Assembly: GCF_020166495.1 (NCBI RefSeq)
Contig: NZ_JAINZS010000007.1
Location: 62,001-126,000, forward strand
DNA from: Robertkochia aurantiaca
Lineage (GTDB): Bacteria; Bacteroidota; Bacteroidia; Flavobacteriales; Flavobacteriaceae
DNA: 64,000 nt
Direction of reading: 5' to 3'
A program made the translations under genes and the position numbers. The stretch's first letter is position 1, and every line of letters starts with the position of its first letter. The notes under the pieces are model-generated. The model was not told where the DNA came from and did not search any database. It saw only the letters and a program-made list of their open reading frames with translations. Of this stretch, positions 10,693 to 20,500 are shown piece by piece.

Positions 10693-10915
10693 GAAATTGG
10701 GGTATTACAAAGTAACACTTTTTGCAATTACAATCCTAAAGTTATCAGAATTTTTCAACAACGGTTGATAAATGTGGTGAAAGCACATATTTTATATGCC
10801 AACCCTCTTCTTTGTAAGGTTTCGTTTTTTCAAATCGCCCTTACAGATACAGAAACTCCCGATTTTACTGCCATAAATACGTTGACCCGTTCTGCTGTGT
10901 GATCATGAATTTCAT

Positions 10916-10923
10916 TAATTTTG
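10916..10923 (+). promoter_or_regulatory. Bacteroidota -7 box upstream of glnS
   Basis: TAATTTTG matches TAnnTTTG exactly and ends 18 bp before ATG 10942. It overlaps the TTG at 10921, so that TTG cannot be the start of a transcript made from this promoter. No clean -33 element is seen. Confidence 0.55.
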
Positions 10924-10941
10924 TGGTTTAAAATTGTACAC

Positions 10942-12621
10942 ATGGCAACAGAGGTAAAATCTTTGAATTTTATAGAGCATATTATAGAAGATGATCTGAA
11001 GGCAGGCTTTGACCGAGACGATCTTCGCTTTCGGTTCCCGCCTGAACCGAACGGGTATCTGCACATAGGTCACGCGAGTTCGATCTGTTTGAATTTCGGG
11101 CTCGGACTGCGTTACAATGCACCGGTGAACCTGCGTTTTGACGACACCAACCCGGCCAAGGAAGAAAAAGAGTATGTAGATGCTATCAAAAACGACGTCT
11201 CATGGTTGGGTTTTGAATGGGATAAAGAGTGTTATGCCTCTGATTATTTCCAGCAATTATACGATTGGGCCGTAATGCTCATCAAGGCTGATAAAGCCTA
11301 TGTTGACAGCCAGAGTTCTGAAGCAATCGCCGAACAAAAAGGAACCCCTACCAAGCCAGGTATAGACAGTCCCTTCAGAAACCGATCGGTACAAGAGAAC
11401 CTGGATCTCTTCGAGCGCATGAAAAACGGAGAATTTCAGGCGGGGGAACACGTATTGCGAGCCAAGATCGACATGACGGCTTCGAATATGCTAATGCGGG
11501 ATCCGGTCATGTACCGTATTTTGCATAAAGCACATCATCGTACAGGTAACGATTGGTGTATTTATCCGATGTACGACTGGACGCATGGTGAAAGCGATTA
11601 TATCGAACAGGTTTCGCATTCACTTTGTACCCTTGAATTCGCCATGCACCGCGAATTATACGAATGGTTTGTCGAACAGATCTATGAGGAAGGAAAAGTA
11701 AAACCAAAACAGCGCGAATTTGCAAGAAGAAACCTCAGCCATACCGTGGTAAGCAAGCGCAAGCTGCTGAGACTGGTGGAAGAAGGGGTCGTAAACGGCT
11801 GGGATGACCCGCGGATGCCTACGATCTCCGGACTCAGACGTCGTGGGTATACCCCGGAATCGATCAGGAATTTCGCTGACACCATAGGAATCGCTAAACG
11901 CGAAAATCTGATTGATGTTTCTCTGTTAGAATTCTGCGCGCGGGAAGACCTGAATAAAAAGGCACCGAGAGTAATGGCAGTTCTGGATCCTCTTAAACTG
12001 GTTCTAACCAACTATCCGGAAGGCGAGACAGAATATGTCGAAGCTGAAAACAATCCCGAAGAAGAGGAACAAACCTATCGCAAGCTGCCTTTTTCCAGGG
12101 AATTATATATTGAAAAGGCCGATTTCCGGGAGGAAGCCAACAGAAAGTTCTTCAGGTTGAAACTGGGCGGAGAGGTCCGGTTAAAAAACGGGTATATCAT
12201 CAAGGCAGAAAGCGTGGTCAAAGACGAAGAAGGAAATATCACCGAAGTTCACTGTACCTATGATCCCCTGAGCAAAAGCGGCAGCGGAACACCTGAAAGT
12301 ATGCGTAAGGTAAAAGGTACCCTGCACTGGGTTTCAGCCGCTCATGCTAAAAAAGCCGAAGTGCGGAATTATGACCGTTTATTCACAGAGGCCGAGCCCG
12401 ACAGGCAGGAGGAAGATTTTATGCACTATCTGAATCCTGAATCGCTTCAGGTTACCGAAGCCTTTGTAGAACCCGGTCTCATTGAGGCTAAACCCGGAGA
12501 GCACTTTCAGTTTCAGCGTCTGGGATATTACAATGTAGATCCTGACAGTAAACCCGATCACCTGGTATTCAACAGAACCGTAGGATTGCGTGACAGCTGG
12601 GCTAAAATAGAAACTAAATAA
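10942..12621 (+). CDS. glnS: Glutaminyl-tRNA synthetase
   Basis: 559 aa from ATG 10942, close to the usual length of about 550. It charges tRNA-Gln with glutamine in the cytoplasm. Class I signatures are visible: PPEPNGYLHIGH at about residues 33-44, and VVSKRKL, the KMSKS-equivalent, at about 267-273. The substrate-fold sequences DWTHGESDYIE and GWDDPRMPT are GlnRS/GluRS type. The C-terminal beta-barrel anticodon-binding part is complete (YDRLFTEAEP ... HFQFQRLGYYNVD). The frame is open up to a TTG at 10921, but that codon lies in the promoter -7 box, so ATG 10942 is preferred. The gene stands alone and ends at a clear terminator. Confidence 0.97.
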   Translation: MATEVKSLNFIEHIIEDDLKAGFDRDDLRFRFPPEPNGYLHIGHASSICLNFGLGLRYNAPVNLRFDDTNPAKEEKEYVDAIKNDVSWLGFEWDKECYASDYFQQLYDWAVMLIKADKAYVDSQSSEAIAEQKGTPTKPGIDSPFRNRSVQENLDLFERMKNGEFQAGEHVLRAKIDMTASNMLMRDPVMYRILHKAHHRTGNDWCIYPMYDWTHGESDYIEQVSHSLCTLEFAMHRELYEWFVEQIYEEGKVKPKQREFARRNLSHTVVSKRKLLRLVEEGVVNGWDDPRMPTISGLRRRGYTPESIRNFADTIGIAKRENLIDVSLLEFCAREDLNKKAPRVMAVLDPLKLVLTNYPEGETEYVEAENNPEEEEQTYRKLPFSRELYIEKADFREEANRKFFRLKLGGEVRLKNGYIIKAESVVKDEEGNITEVHCTYDPLSKSGSGTPESMRKVKGTLHWVSAAHAKKAEVRNYDRLFTEAEPDRQEEDFMHYLNPESLQVTEAFVEPGLIEAKPGEHFQFQRLGYYNVDPDSKPDHLVFNRTVGLRDSWAKIETK

Positions 12622-12646
12622 ACCTTTCGGTATAATTATAACCTTT

Positions 12647-12669
12647 AAAAGCGCCTTGTGGCGCTTTTT
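12647..12669 (+). terminator. Rho-independent terminator after glnS
   Basis: Stem AAAAGCGCC / GGCGCTTTT with a TTGT loop and a trailing T run, 25 bp after the glnS stop. Confidence 0.88.
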
Positions 12670-12771
12670 CTATTTATAAAATGTTAATTATAAACTAATT
12701 AGTGCGGAATCTGAGGCTTTTTGGGGTAAATTTTTTAATTTAATGATATAATCCAAAAAACCTATATAAAC

Positions 12772-13122
12772 ATGTCAAATAATACCGGAAACACCGTTCT
12801 AGCATTACTTACAGGCGCAGCCATCGGAGCTGGTCTGGGAATTCTTTATGCCCCGGATCGCGGTGATGAAACACGGCGCAAGATCAGTAAAAATGCTAAA
12901 AAAGCTCAAAAAGATCTGGAAAGGACTTTAAAGCAAACCACAGACGAAATAAAGCATCTGGCCAGTTCTGCAAAAATGACTTTCGACGATAAGCTGGATC
13001 ACACTATTGAAAGTGCAAGTTACAAGGCAGATGATGTAATAGACACCCTGGAACGCAAATTAGCCGAATTAAAAGCTAAAAATGCGAAATTACAGAAGTC
13101 TAAAGCAAAGGTAACCTCCTAG
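12772..13122 (+). CDS. YtxH-like small envelope protein
   Basis: 116 aa. The N-terminus is a short hydrophobic, glycine-rich segment (LLTGAAIGAGLGILYAPDRG) typical of YtxH-family proteins. A long, charged, probably helical tail follows, rich in Lys, Glu and Asp. YtxH proteins are membrane-associated and often stress-induced, but their biochemical role is not established. It is the first of three closely spaced genes on this strand (42 bp to the next), ending at the terminator at 13730-13756. No clear TAnnTTTG box was seen upstream. Confidence 0.8.
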   Translation: MSNNTGNTVLALLTGAAIGAGLGILYAPDRGDETRRKISKNAKKAQKDLERTLKQTTDEIKHLASSAKMTFDDKLDHTIESASYKADDVIDTLERKLAELKAKNAKLQKSKAKVTS

Positions 13123-13164
13123 TTACCCGAACCGCCAACCCTATCAACCACTTAAAATTTCCAT

Positions 13165-13515
13165 ATGAGTTTATCAGAACTTTCTGATAATGTCCACCAT
13201 GTAAAGGAGAGTTCAAAAGAATATCTTGAAACCTCCCTGGCATATTACAGATTAAGCTTATTTAAAAAGGTAACCAAAGGCATTGCATCGACTGTCAAAA
13301 TTCTTGCAGTAGGTGCACTGGCCTTTCTGGCCTTTTTTATGTTCTCCATAGCCGGGGTCTTTGCCATTGACAGCAGTATTCAAAATTTGGCGCTTTCGTT
13401 TGTGATCGTGGGCGTTATTCACCTGATCATCGCCCTTTTGGTTTATTACCTGTTCCGCAAACAGATCGAAAAGGCCATTCTTATAAAAGCTTCAAAAGAC
13501 TTTCTCGATGACTGA
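13165..13515 (+). CDS. Phage-holin-family (DUF1469-like) membrane protein
   Basis: 116 aa with a charged N-terminal helix and two hydrophobic segments at about 48-68 (LAVGALAFLAFFMFSIAG) and 77-95 (LSFVIVGVIHLIIALLVYY). This two-TM layout fits the putative holin-X/DUF1469 family, usually annotated as phage holin family although it is chromosomal and rarely in prophage. No phage genes are nearby. Its 3' end overlaps the next gene by 8 bp, which indicates translational coupling. A structural or stress role in the inner membrane, together with the YtxH neighbour, is inference. Confidence 0.75.
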   Translation: MSLSELSDNVHHVKESSKEYLETSLAYYRLSLFKKVTKGIASTVKILAVGALAFLAFFMFSIAGVFAIDSSIQNLALSFVIVGVIHLIIALLVYYLFRKQIEKAILIKASKDFLDD

Positions 13516-13729
13516 TAGAACACCACACAAAATCTACACTTCCTTCGAGGAATTGGAAAACGATCTTCAGATTTTAAAATTGCAAAAGCAGATCGCTCAG
13601 GAACAGATCAAACTGAACTACGAGAGCACAAAAGAAAATCTTTCCTTCCTGACCGTAATTGGCAATACAGCCGGTTATGTCGCCAAAAGATTACTGGCGA
13701 TCAAGGTGATCAATAAATTTTTCAGATAA
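13508..13729 (+). CDS. Small conserved-type protein, third gene of the YtxH cluster
   Basis: 73 aa, mostly helical and charged (FEELENDLQILKLQKQIAQE), with no convincing membrane span and a basic C-terminus. It resembles the short proteins found beside YtxH/holin-like pairs in Flavobacteriia, possibly DUF6327, but that name is from memory and is weak. It overlaps the preceding gene by 8 bp and its stop leads directly into a terminator, so it is the last gene of the operon. Function unknown. Confidence 0.7.
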   Translation: MTDRTPHKIYTSFEELENDLQILKLQKQIAQEQIKLNYESTKENLSFLTVIGNTAGYVAKRLLAIKVINKFFR

Positions 13730-13756
13730 AAAAAGCGACCGGTTGGTCGCTTTTTT
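13730..13756 (+). terminator. Strong hairpin terminator ending the YtxH operon
   Basis: AAAAAAGCGACC / GGTCGCTTTTTT stem around a GGTT loop. Symmetric A and T tracts mean it could also stop transcription of the SPFH gene coming from the other side. Confidence 0.9.
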
Positions 13757-13778
13757 ATTTATATTTTCAGGAACAGAT

Positions 13779-14705
13779 TTAACTCTGATCTTTCCCCTCG
13801 TTTTGTCGCTTCATGGCTTCACCTATCTGATTACTCGCTGTAAATGATGCTACCATGTTATTCAGCATATCGCTTCCGGCCTGGGGTGAATTTGGCAGTA
13901 AGATCAGGTTGGTATTGGTCTCCTCACCTATAGCCTGTAAGGTATCATAATGCTGGGTTACAACGATAAGGGCAGAGGCTTCCTGAGAATTAATTCCCAC
14001 CTTATTCAGAACTTCTACAGATTCTTCCAGTCCGCGCGCGATTTCCCTGCGCTGATCAGCAATCCCCTGTCCTTGCAGACGTTTGCTTTCAGCTTCTGCC
14101 TTCGCTTTTTCAACCATCAGTATACGGGCAGCATCCCCTTCAAACTGGGCAGCAATTTTCTCCCGCTCAGAAGCGTTAATACGGTTCATGGCTGCTTTTA
14201 CCTGCGCATCAGGGTCAATGTCGGTTACAAGGGTCTTAATTATGTCGTACCCGTAATCAAGCATGGCATCCTGCAGTTCGGCCTTTACGGCAATAGCAAT
14301 GTCATCCTTTTTAACGAACACGTCATCAAGTTTCATCTTAGGTACCTCTGCCCTGACCACATCGAATACGTACGATGTTATCTGATCTTGCGGATATTCC
14401 AGTTTGTAAAAAGCTTCATAAACCTTATCGGTGATCACCACATACTGTACAGAAACCTTCAGCTTTACGAACACATCATCGAGTGTCTTTGTTTCGATGA
14501 TCACGTCAAGTTGCTGAATCTTAAGACTCAATCGCCCTACAACACGGTCGACCAAAGGAATTTTAAGCTGTAAACCTGAATTCCGGATGCTCTGAAACCT
14601 CCCGAAACGTTCAATGATGGCGGCTGTTTGTTGTTTGACCGTAAAAAATGAGAACAATACCACTAAGGCTCCCAGGGCAAGCCAGGGGATAAGAAAGAAA
14701 TTCAT
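13779..14705 (-). CDS. SPFH/stomatin-family membrane protein
   Basis: 308 aa. One N-terminal membrane span (FLIPWLALGALVVLFSFFTV) is followed by an SPFH/Band 7 domain (about 20-190; QQTAAIIERFGRF, LKIPLVDRV). A helical coiled-coil tail then carries the Ala/Glu-rich signature (KAKAEAESKRLQGQGIADQRR) common to stomatin, QmcA and plant HIR proteins. Such proteins form large ring oligomers on membranes and often act with membrane proteases. No NfeD-type partner gene is adjacent. It stands alone between two terminators. Confidence 0.88.
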   Translation of the reverse strand: MNFFLIPWLALGALVVLFSFFTVKQQTAAIIERFGRFQSIRNSGLQLKIPLVDRVVGRLSLKIQQLDVIIETKTLDDVFVKLKVSVQYVVITDKVYEAFYKLEYPQDQITSYVFDVVRAEVPKMKLDDVFVKKDDIAIAVKAELQDAMLDYGYDIIKTLVTDIDPDAQVKAAMNRINASEREKIAAQFEGDAARILMVEKAKAEAESKRLQGQGIADQRREIARGLEESVEVLNKVGINSQEASALIVVTQHYDTLQAIGEETNTNLILLPNSPQAGSDMLNNMVASFTASNQIGEAMKRQNEGKDQS

Positions 14706-14782
14706 GACTATTAGATTTAGATATAATTTCTGAATTTACGAAGTATCCCTAAATAAAATCCTTTAACGGTACGATTAATCTT

Positions 14783-14814
14783 TAAAAAACAAAAAAGCCG
14801 GCCCACCGGCCGGC
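14783..14814 (-). terminator. Terminator after gltX
   Basis: On the minus strand, GCCGGCC / GGCCGGC with a 4-nt loop is followed by a T-rich run; it starts about 30 bp past the gltX stop. Confidence 0.9.
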
Positions 14815-14845
14815 ATTATAATTTATCTGAATTGTGATTTAGTAA

Positions 14846-16363
14846 CTACCCCAGTACCTCAACGGCTCTCCTCAGACGCGCTACGGTTTCTTCCTGACCG
14901 ATTACGCCCATTATATCAAAAATATGAGGGCCTTTCATCTCGCCAACCAGTGCCAGCCTTAACGGAGGCATCACCTTGCCAAATCCCAGTTCATTATCGG
15001 TTATCCACTGCTTTACAACACTTTCTGAAATCTCAGATGAAAACTCAGGTAAGCCGGCAAGCAGATCACCAATTTCATTTATATACCTATTGGTATCTTC
15101 TTTCCATTGTTTGCGGGCTGCTTTTTCATCGTAGGTCTGGGGTGTTTCGAAAAAGAATCCACCCAATTCCAGGAAATCCCCGACAAAATCTGCGCGCTCC
15201 CTGATCAATACAATAACCTTTTCGGCGAAATCATCTGAAACCTCAATGCGATTGGATTTCAGCACTTTTTGAAAACGATCGACCAGTTCAGATACAGAAG
15301 CTTGTTGTAAATAATGGTGATTGAACCATTTGATCTTATCCGGATCAAAACGGGCGCCTGACTTATTCACTTTCTCCAGGGTGAAAACATCGCAAAGTTC
15401 CTCCATTCCAAATATCTCTCGCTCGTCACCCGGATTCCAACCCAGAAGGGCCAGGAAGTTTACTACAGCCTCCGGGAAATAGCCCTCTTCGCGGTATCCT
15501 GCAGATACAGTCCCGTCTTTCGGATCTTTCCACTCCAGGGGAAATACCGGAAATCCTAATTTATCGCCATCGCGTTTGCTAAGCTTTCCTTTCCCTGCGG
15601 GTTTAAGAATAAGAGGCAAGTGCGCAAATTCAGGGGCCTGCCATCCGAAAGATCTGTATAATAAAACATGCAGTGCCAGCGATGGAAGCCACTCTTCCCC
15701 CCTGATCACGTGAGAGATCTCCATTAGGTGATCATCTACAATATTGGCAAGGTGATAGGTAGGCATACCGTCACTTTTGAAGAGCACCTTATCATCTAGG
15801 ATATTGGTATCGATGGTAATCTCTCCACGAATCCGGTCTTTAAGAACCAGGGTCTCATCTTTCGGAGCCTTGAAGCGAATCACATAATTATCGCTGTTTT
15901 CCAGTTTGCCCTTCAGCGTCTCCTGATCCATTCCAAGGGAATTGTTTAAATGATCGCGGTTATACCAGTTGTAAATGAACGTATTTCCAAGGCTTTCCGC
16001 TTCCTGCCTGCGGGTGTCCAGTTCTTCTGCGGTATCGAAAGCATAATAGGCGTGTCCCTTTTCGACCAGCATTTCCGCATACTTCCGGTAAATCTCCTTT
16101 CGTTCACTTTGCCGGTAAGGACCCTTATCTCCTCCTTCCCTCGGGCCCTCATCGATAGTGATTCCGCACCAATTGAGGGATTCAATAATATAATCTTCGG
16201 CACCTTCGACATACCGGTTCTGGTCGGTGTCTTCGATGCGCAAGATGAATTTGCCGTTCTTTCCTTTGGCAAACAGATAATTGAATAAAGCGGTTCTAAC
16301 TCCCCCTATGTGAAGTGGTCCCGTGGGACTGGGGGCAAAACGAACTCTGACAGGTGTACTCAT
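14846..16363 (-). CDS. gltX: Glutamyl-tRNA synthetase
   Basis: 505 aa, normal for bacterial GluRS. It charges tRNA-Glu in the cytoplasm. The class I HIGH motif appears as PSPTGPLHIGG at residues 12-21 and the KMSKS motif as KLSKRDGD at about 259-266. The catalytic core IEDTDQ and the discriminator region VIRGEEWLPS are present. With glnS in the same window the organism has separate Glu and Gln synthetases, so tRNA-Gln need not be made by amidotransfer. A -7 box lies 16 bp upstream and a terminator follows, so this is a single-gene unit. Confidence 0.97.
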   Translation of the reverse strand: MSTPVRVRFAPSPTGPLHIGGVRTALFNYLFAKGKNGKFILRIEDTDQNRYVEGAEDYIIESLNWCGITIDEGPREGGDKGPYRQSERKEIYRKYAEMLVEKGHAYYAFDTAEELDTRRQEAESLGNTFIYNWYNRDHLNNSLGMDQETLKGKLENSDNYVIRFKAPKDETLVLKDRIRGEITIDTNILDDKVLFKSDGMPTYHLANIVDDHLMEISHVIRGEEWLPSLALHVLLYRSFGWQAPEFAHLPLILKPAGKGKLSKRDGDKLGFPVFPLEWKDPKDGTVSAGYREEGYFPEAVVNFLALLGWNPGDEREIFGMEELCDVFTLEKVNKSGARFDPDKIKWFNHHYLQQASVSELVDRFQKVLKSNRIEVSDDFAEKVIVLIRERADFVGDFLELGGFFFETPQTYDEKAARKQWKEDTNRYINEIGDLLAGLPEFSSEISESVVKQWITDNELGFGKVMPPLRLALVGEMKGPHIFDIMGVIGQEETVARLRRAVEVLG

Positions 16364-16379
16364 GCGACAAATTTTGTAG

Positions 16380-16387
16380 CAAAGATA
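16380..16387 (-). promoter_or_regulatory. -7 box for gltX
   Basis: Minus-strand TATCTTTG matches TAnnTTTG, 16 bp before the start codon, implying a short leader. Confidence 0.55.
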
Positions 16388-16416
16388 GGCCTTCTGGAGT
16401 AATCGTTAAAACCTGA

Positions 16417-17466
16417 TCAGGCTGCCATTCTCATGGTTTGGGGTATTCTTTTGTTCATCACCCTGAACCATAAGGGCGGGAAAAGAGACAGGACCATACT
16501 GGTGGGGTATCCATAAGGCATCTGAGGGCTTTCATCGTGACAATCCAGTAACTGATATTTCTTTGAAGCGCGGTAATGGTGATCGCTGTGCCTGGTCAAC
16601 TCGTACAACACGATTCGCCCGATCACATGATTTGAATTCCATGAATGAATCTCTCTCACCCGCTCATATCTTCCAGATTCGGTTTTTAAGCGTAATAAAC
16701 CGTAATGCTCGATATAGTTGATGGTCTCAAGCAGCAAAATGCCCACTGCGGCGAATGCCAATGCATAGAGCAATCCATTAGCCCCGAAGAAATAAAAGAC
16801 AAGACCCAGGTAAAGCGCCTGAAATAAGGAAAACCACAGCATGTCATTGGAGAGTGAAAAAAATCCCTTTCCGCTGCTTCTTAACAGCTTGCTTTGTATG
16901 CGCCAGGCATTTGAATATTGTCTGCATACAGAGGTGATCCAGAAGGAATACACCGACTGGTTCAATCTTGCCGTTGCCGGATCTTCAGGGGTTGCAGCAT
17001 GCAGGTGATGACCAAAATTATGCTCGACATAAAAGTGCATGTATAAAGCAGGCAGCAATTGTATTTTTCCCATTATACGTTCAGAAAGCTTTTTTCTGTG
17101 ACCCAGTTCATGTCCTACATTAATCCCGTTGGCTCCGATTACAATTCCGGTTGAAAAAATAACCCCTGCCATTTCAAAAAACGTTAAATCCCGGGTGGTT
17201 AGCACAATTAGCGAATAAACGATCAAACCGTAAACAAGTGGGAGGTTCAGATATAAAAGCCAGTCAAAAATTTTATTGCGTTCTTTTCGATTGCGCTCTT
17301 CCTTATCAAGGTTGTGGTTATCCCGAGGTAACAGAATTTCAAGAACAGGAAGCAGCATAAACACATAAAACGGGGTCAGAAAAGCGAACCAACCCAACAG
17401 ACTGATCCCGGCGATCGCAGAGAGCGGTATTGTGTAGGCCATCAGATATTTAAGATCATTGATCAT
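16417..17466 (-). CDS. alkB: AlkB-type alkane 1-monooxygenase (integral-membrane di-iron)
   Basis: 349 aa. It is predicted to hydroxylate terminal carbons of alkanes or alkyl chains in the inner membrane, using electrons from a rubredoxin. All AlkB histidine boxes are visible: HELGH at about 118-122, EHNFGHH at about 147-153, NYIEHYGL at about 246-253 and RHSDHH at about 290-295. Several hydrophobic segments lie between them, fitting six membrane helices. No rubredoxin domain is fused and none is encoded next door, so the electron donor must be elsewhere. Length is a little below the ~400 aa of the Pseudomonas enzyme. The substrate cannot be read from sequence; related membrane di-iron enzymes act on other chains. 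Confidence 0.87.
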   Translation of the reverse strand: MINDLKYLMAYTIPLSAIAGISLLGWFAFLTPFYVFMLLPVLEILLPRDNHNLDKEERNRKERNKIFDWLLYLNLPLVYGLIVYSLIVLTTRDLTFFEMAGVIFSTGIVIGANGINVGHELGHRKKLSERIMGKIQLLPALYMHFYVEHNFGHHLHAATPEDPATARLNQSVYSFWITSVCRQYSNAWRIQSKLLRSSGKGFFSLSNDMLWFSLFQALYLGLVFYFFGANGLLYALAFAAVGILLLETINYIEHYGLLRLKTESGRYERVREIHSWNSNHVIGRIVLYELTRHSDHHYRASKKYQLLDCHDESPQMPYGYPTSMVLSLFPPLWFRVMNKRIPQTMRMAA

Positions 17467-17491
17467 CCCGGTATTTTTAACACAAGCTTAT

Positions 17492-17499
17492 CAAATTTA
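17492..17499 (-). promoter_or_regulatory. -7 box for the alkane monooxygenase gene
   Basis: Minus-strand TAAATTTG matches TAnnTTTG, 25 bp before the start codon. Confidence 0.5.
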
Positions 17500-17585
17500 C
17501 CAATTTTAAGACTTAAAGAAAATTGTAATTTAGGGAGTTAAGGGTAAAAGATGCTATATTATGCAGTCAGCCAAAAGAAAAGGGT

Positions 17586-20500
17586 ATGAAGAATTTCGAA
17601 AAGATCATTGAAAAACTGGAAGGGTTCCTGAAAAAGTACTACTTCAACGAACTGCTGAAGGGGGCTATTCTTTTTCTTAGTATCGGACTCTTATATTTCC
17701 TGTTTACCCTGTTTATGGAGCATTTGCTTTGGTTAAGTGCAGATGGCCGTGCCCTTTGGTTCTGGATATTCATCGCGGTAGAAGGGTTCCTGTTATACCG
17801 GTTTATCATCAGACCACTAATGTCGTTGTTTAAAATGCGGCATGGTCTCAGCTATATACAAGCGGCCAATATGATCGGCTCTCATTTCAATGAGATCGAC
17901 GACAAACTCACTAACCTTTTGCAATTATCTAAAAATGATCAGCGTTCAGAATTACTGCTCGCCAGCATTGACCAAAAAGCAGGTGAGTTATCACCCTTAC
18001 CCTTCAAACGGGCCATTGATTACCGGAAAAATCTTCCCTTGCTTAAATACTTAATAATACCTTTTGGTATAATAATTATAATCTACATCAGTGGGAATAT
18101 TTCGGTGTTGAGCGATAGTTATAAACGGGTCACTGATCACAAAACAGCTTATGCCCCGCCAGCACCATTTCAGATTGAAATTTTAAACGATAGCCTTGAA
18201 GTTTTACAAAACCAACCCTTTTTACTGGAGATCGGTATAACCGGAAAAGTGATTCCGGAAGAAGCCACCATTCATATAAATAACGATCAGTATTATTTAA
18301 AACGAACCGGCACCGGAAGATTTGTTCACAAATTCGTGAATCCCTTGTCAGATATAAGTTTTCATATCAAATCTAACGATGTGAAAAGTTCAGAGCGCAC
18401 CTTAAAAGTAACCCCGGTCCCATCATTGGCGGCCTTTGTTCTCAAAGCTGATTATCCTGCTTACACAGGAAAAAAAGATGAGGTAATACAAGGAACCGGC
18501 AACCTGACCGTACCCCAGGGTACAGATCTACAGTGGGAACTCTCTGCAAATAATACCGGGGAGATCGCTTTTACGACCGACGATTCCACTTCTTACTTCG
18601 ACAGAAAACAAGATGTGTTTTTATTCGATCTGCGCATCCTGAAGAATCTCACTTACGATATTTCACTAAGCAATGAATTCCTGACAGATCATGAGCGTCT
18701 GCAGTACCAGATACGGGTGATTCCTGATCAAAGACCCGAAATAAGTATCAGTAAATCAGAAAAAGGTTCTTCGGAAGAAAACCTGATACTCACCGGCGAG
18801 GTTTCTGATGATTACGGGATTAGCCGTTTACAATTGCTTTACCGGAAAAGCGGGGCTGATAGTGACTACAAATCGGTTAGCATCCCCGTATCTCAAGGAA
18901 CTTTCGACCGGATTGCCTATATATTCCCCGGCAATTTACCCATAGAAAAAGGAAGTGCCTATGAATTCTATTTTCGGGTATCAGATAATGATGCGGTAAA
19001 CGGGCGGAAAAGCACTTCATCTCAGATATTCAGTTTTCGTTCTCTCAGCCGGGAGGAAGAACGCAATAACCAACTGCAGCAACAGCAAAACAGCATTAAA
19101 GACATGTCCAAGACCATCAGGGATCTTGAAAAGCAACAGGAAGACCTGAAAGACATCTCAAAGATCACCAGGCAGAAAAACAACCTGAATTTCAGTGATC
19201 AGAAAAAACTGGAGAATTTTTTGCAACGACAACAGCTACAGCAGAATCAAATGAAACGCTTCAACGAAGAGCTGAAGGAAAATCTCAATAGTGAAACCGA
19301 AGATGAAAATGAGTTTAAGGAGTTATTAAAGGAAAGACTGGAAAGGCAGGAGAAACGCATCGCTGAGAATGAACGATTGCTGGAAGAAATGCAAAAGATC
19401 GGTGAAAAATTAGTCAATGAAGAACTCAATAAACGCCTGGAAGAAATGGCAAAACAACAAGCTAACCAGGAAAGAAACCTTAAACAGTTGTTGGAGCTCA
19501 CCAAACGCTATTACGTGGCGCAAAAAACCGATCAGCTCAGCCGGCGCCTGGACAGCCTTGCGAACAAACAACAAAAATTAAGCGAAGATTCGGAACAAAC
19601 CGCACCCGATTCTCAAAAGGAATTGTCTGATGAATTCAACAACCTGCAAAAGGAACTCGATTCCCTTACAAAAGCCAATGAAGCACTGAAAGACCCAATG
19701 GAGATCGGACGCGATGAACAATTGGAAGAACAAATTGAATCAGACCAGGATAAGGCTACTGAATCACTGGAAAAAATGGAAGAAACACCCGATTCGGAAG
19801 AACAAAAGAAGGCTCAAAACAATGCACAAGATAATCAGAAAAAGGCTTCAGAAAAATTAAGAAAATTAGCACAAAAAATGCAACAATCCATGAGCATGTC
19901 AGGAGCGCAAATGTTACAGGAAGACACCCGTATGCTACGGCAGATTCTGGATAATCTCGTTTACTTTTCCTTTGAACAGGAAAATCTTATGGAGCGTTTG
20001 GGGGCTCTGGACAACAGCAATCCGAATTTCGCCAAAGAGTTAAAAGCCCAGAATGATTTAAAGAACCTCTTTTCTCATGTCGACGACAGTCTTTTCACCT
20101 TATCATTACGCAGACCGGAATTATCTGAAGTGATCAATGAGAACATCACGAACGTATATTATAATATTGATAAAACCCTGGAGCGTTTCAGTGAAAATCA
20201 ATTTTACCAGGGATTATCCCACCAGCAATACACCTTAACGGCAGCCAACAATCTGGCTGATTTCTTAAGTGAGATTTTAGATAATATGCAAAACCAGCTT
20301 TCCGGTTCCGGAAGCGGAGGTGGAAAACAGTTACCAGACATCATCATTTCCCAACAGCAATTAAACAAGCAGATGCAGGAGGGCATGAAAAATGAGGGCC
20401 AGCAAAAAGAGGGTGAACAGCAGCAAGGCGAAGAGAAAGGCCAAAACGAAAAAAAGGACAAACAGGATAATGGCGAGTTGGAATCTGAAGAATTGTATGA

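Noticed and set aside
13165-13515. Holin-like gene as a sign of prophage
   Set aside because: No phage structural, lysis or replication genes are nearby; the gene belongs to a chromosomal YtxH cluster.
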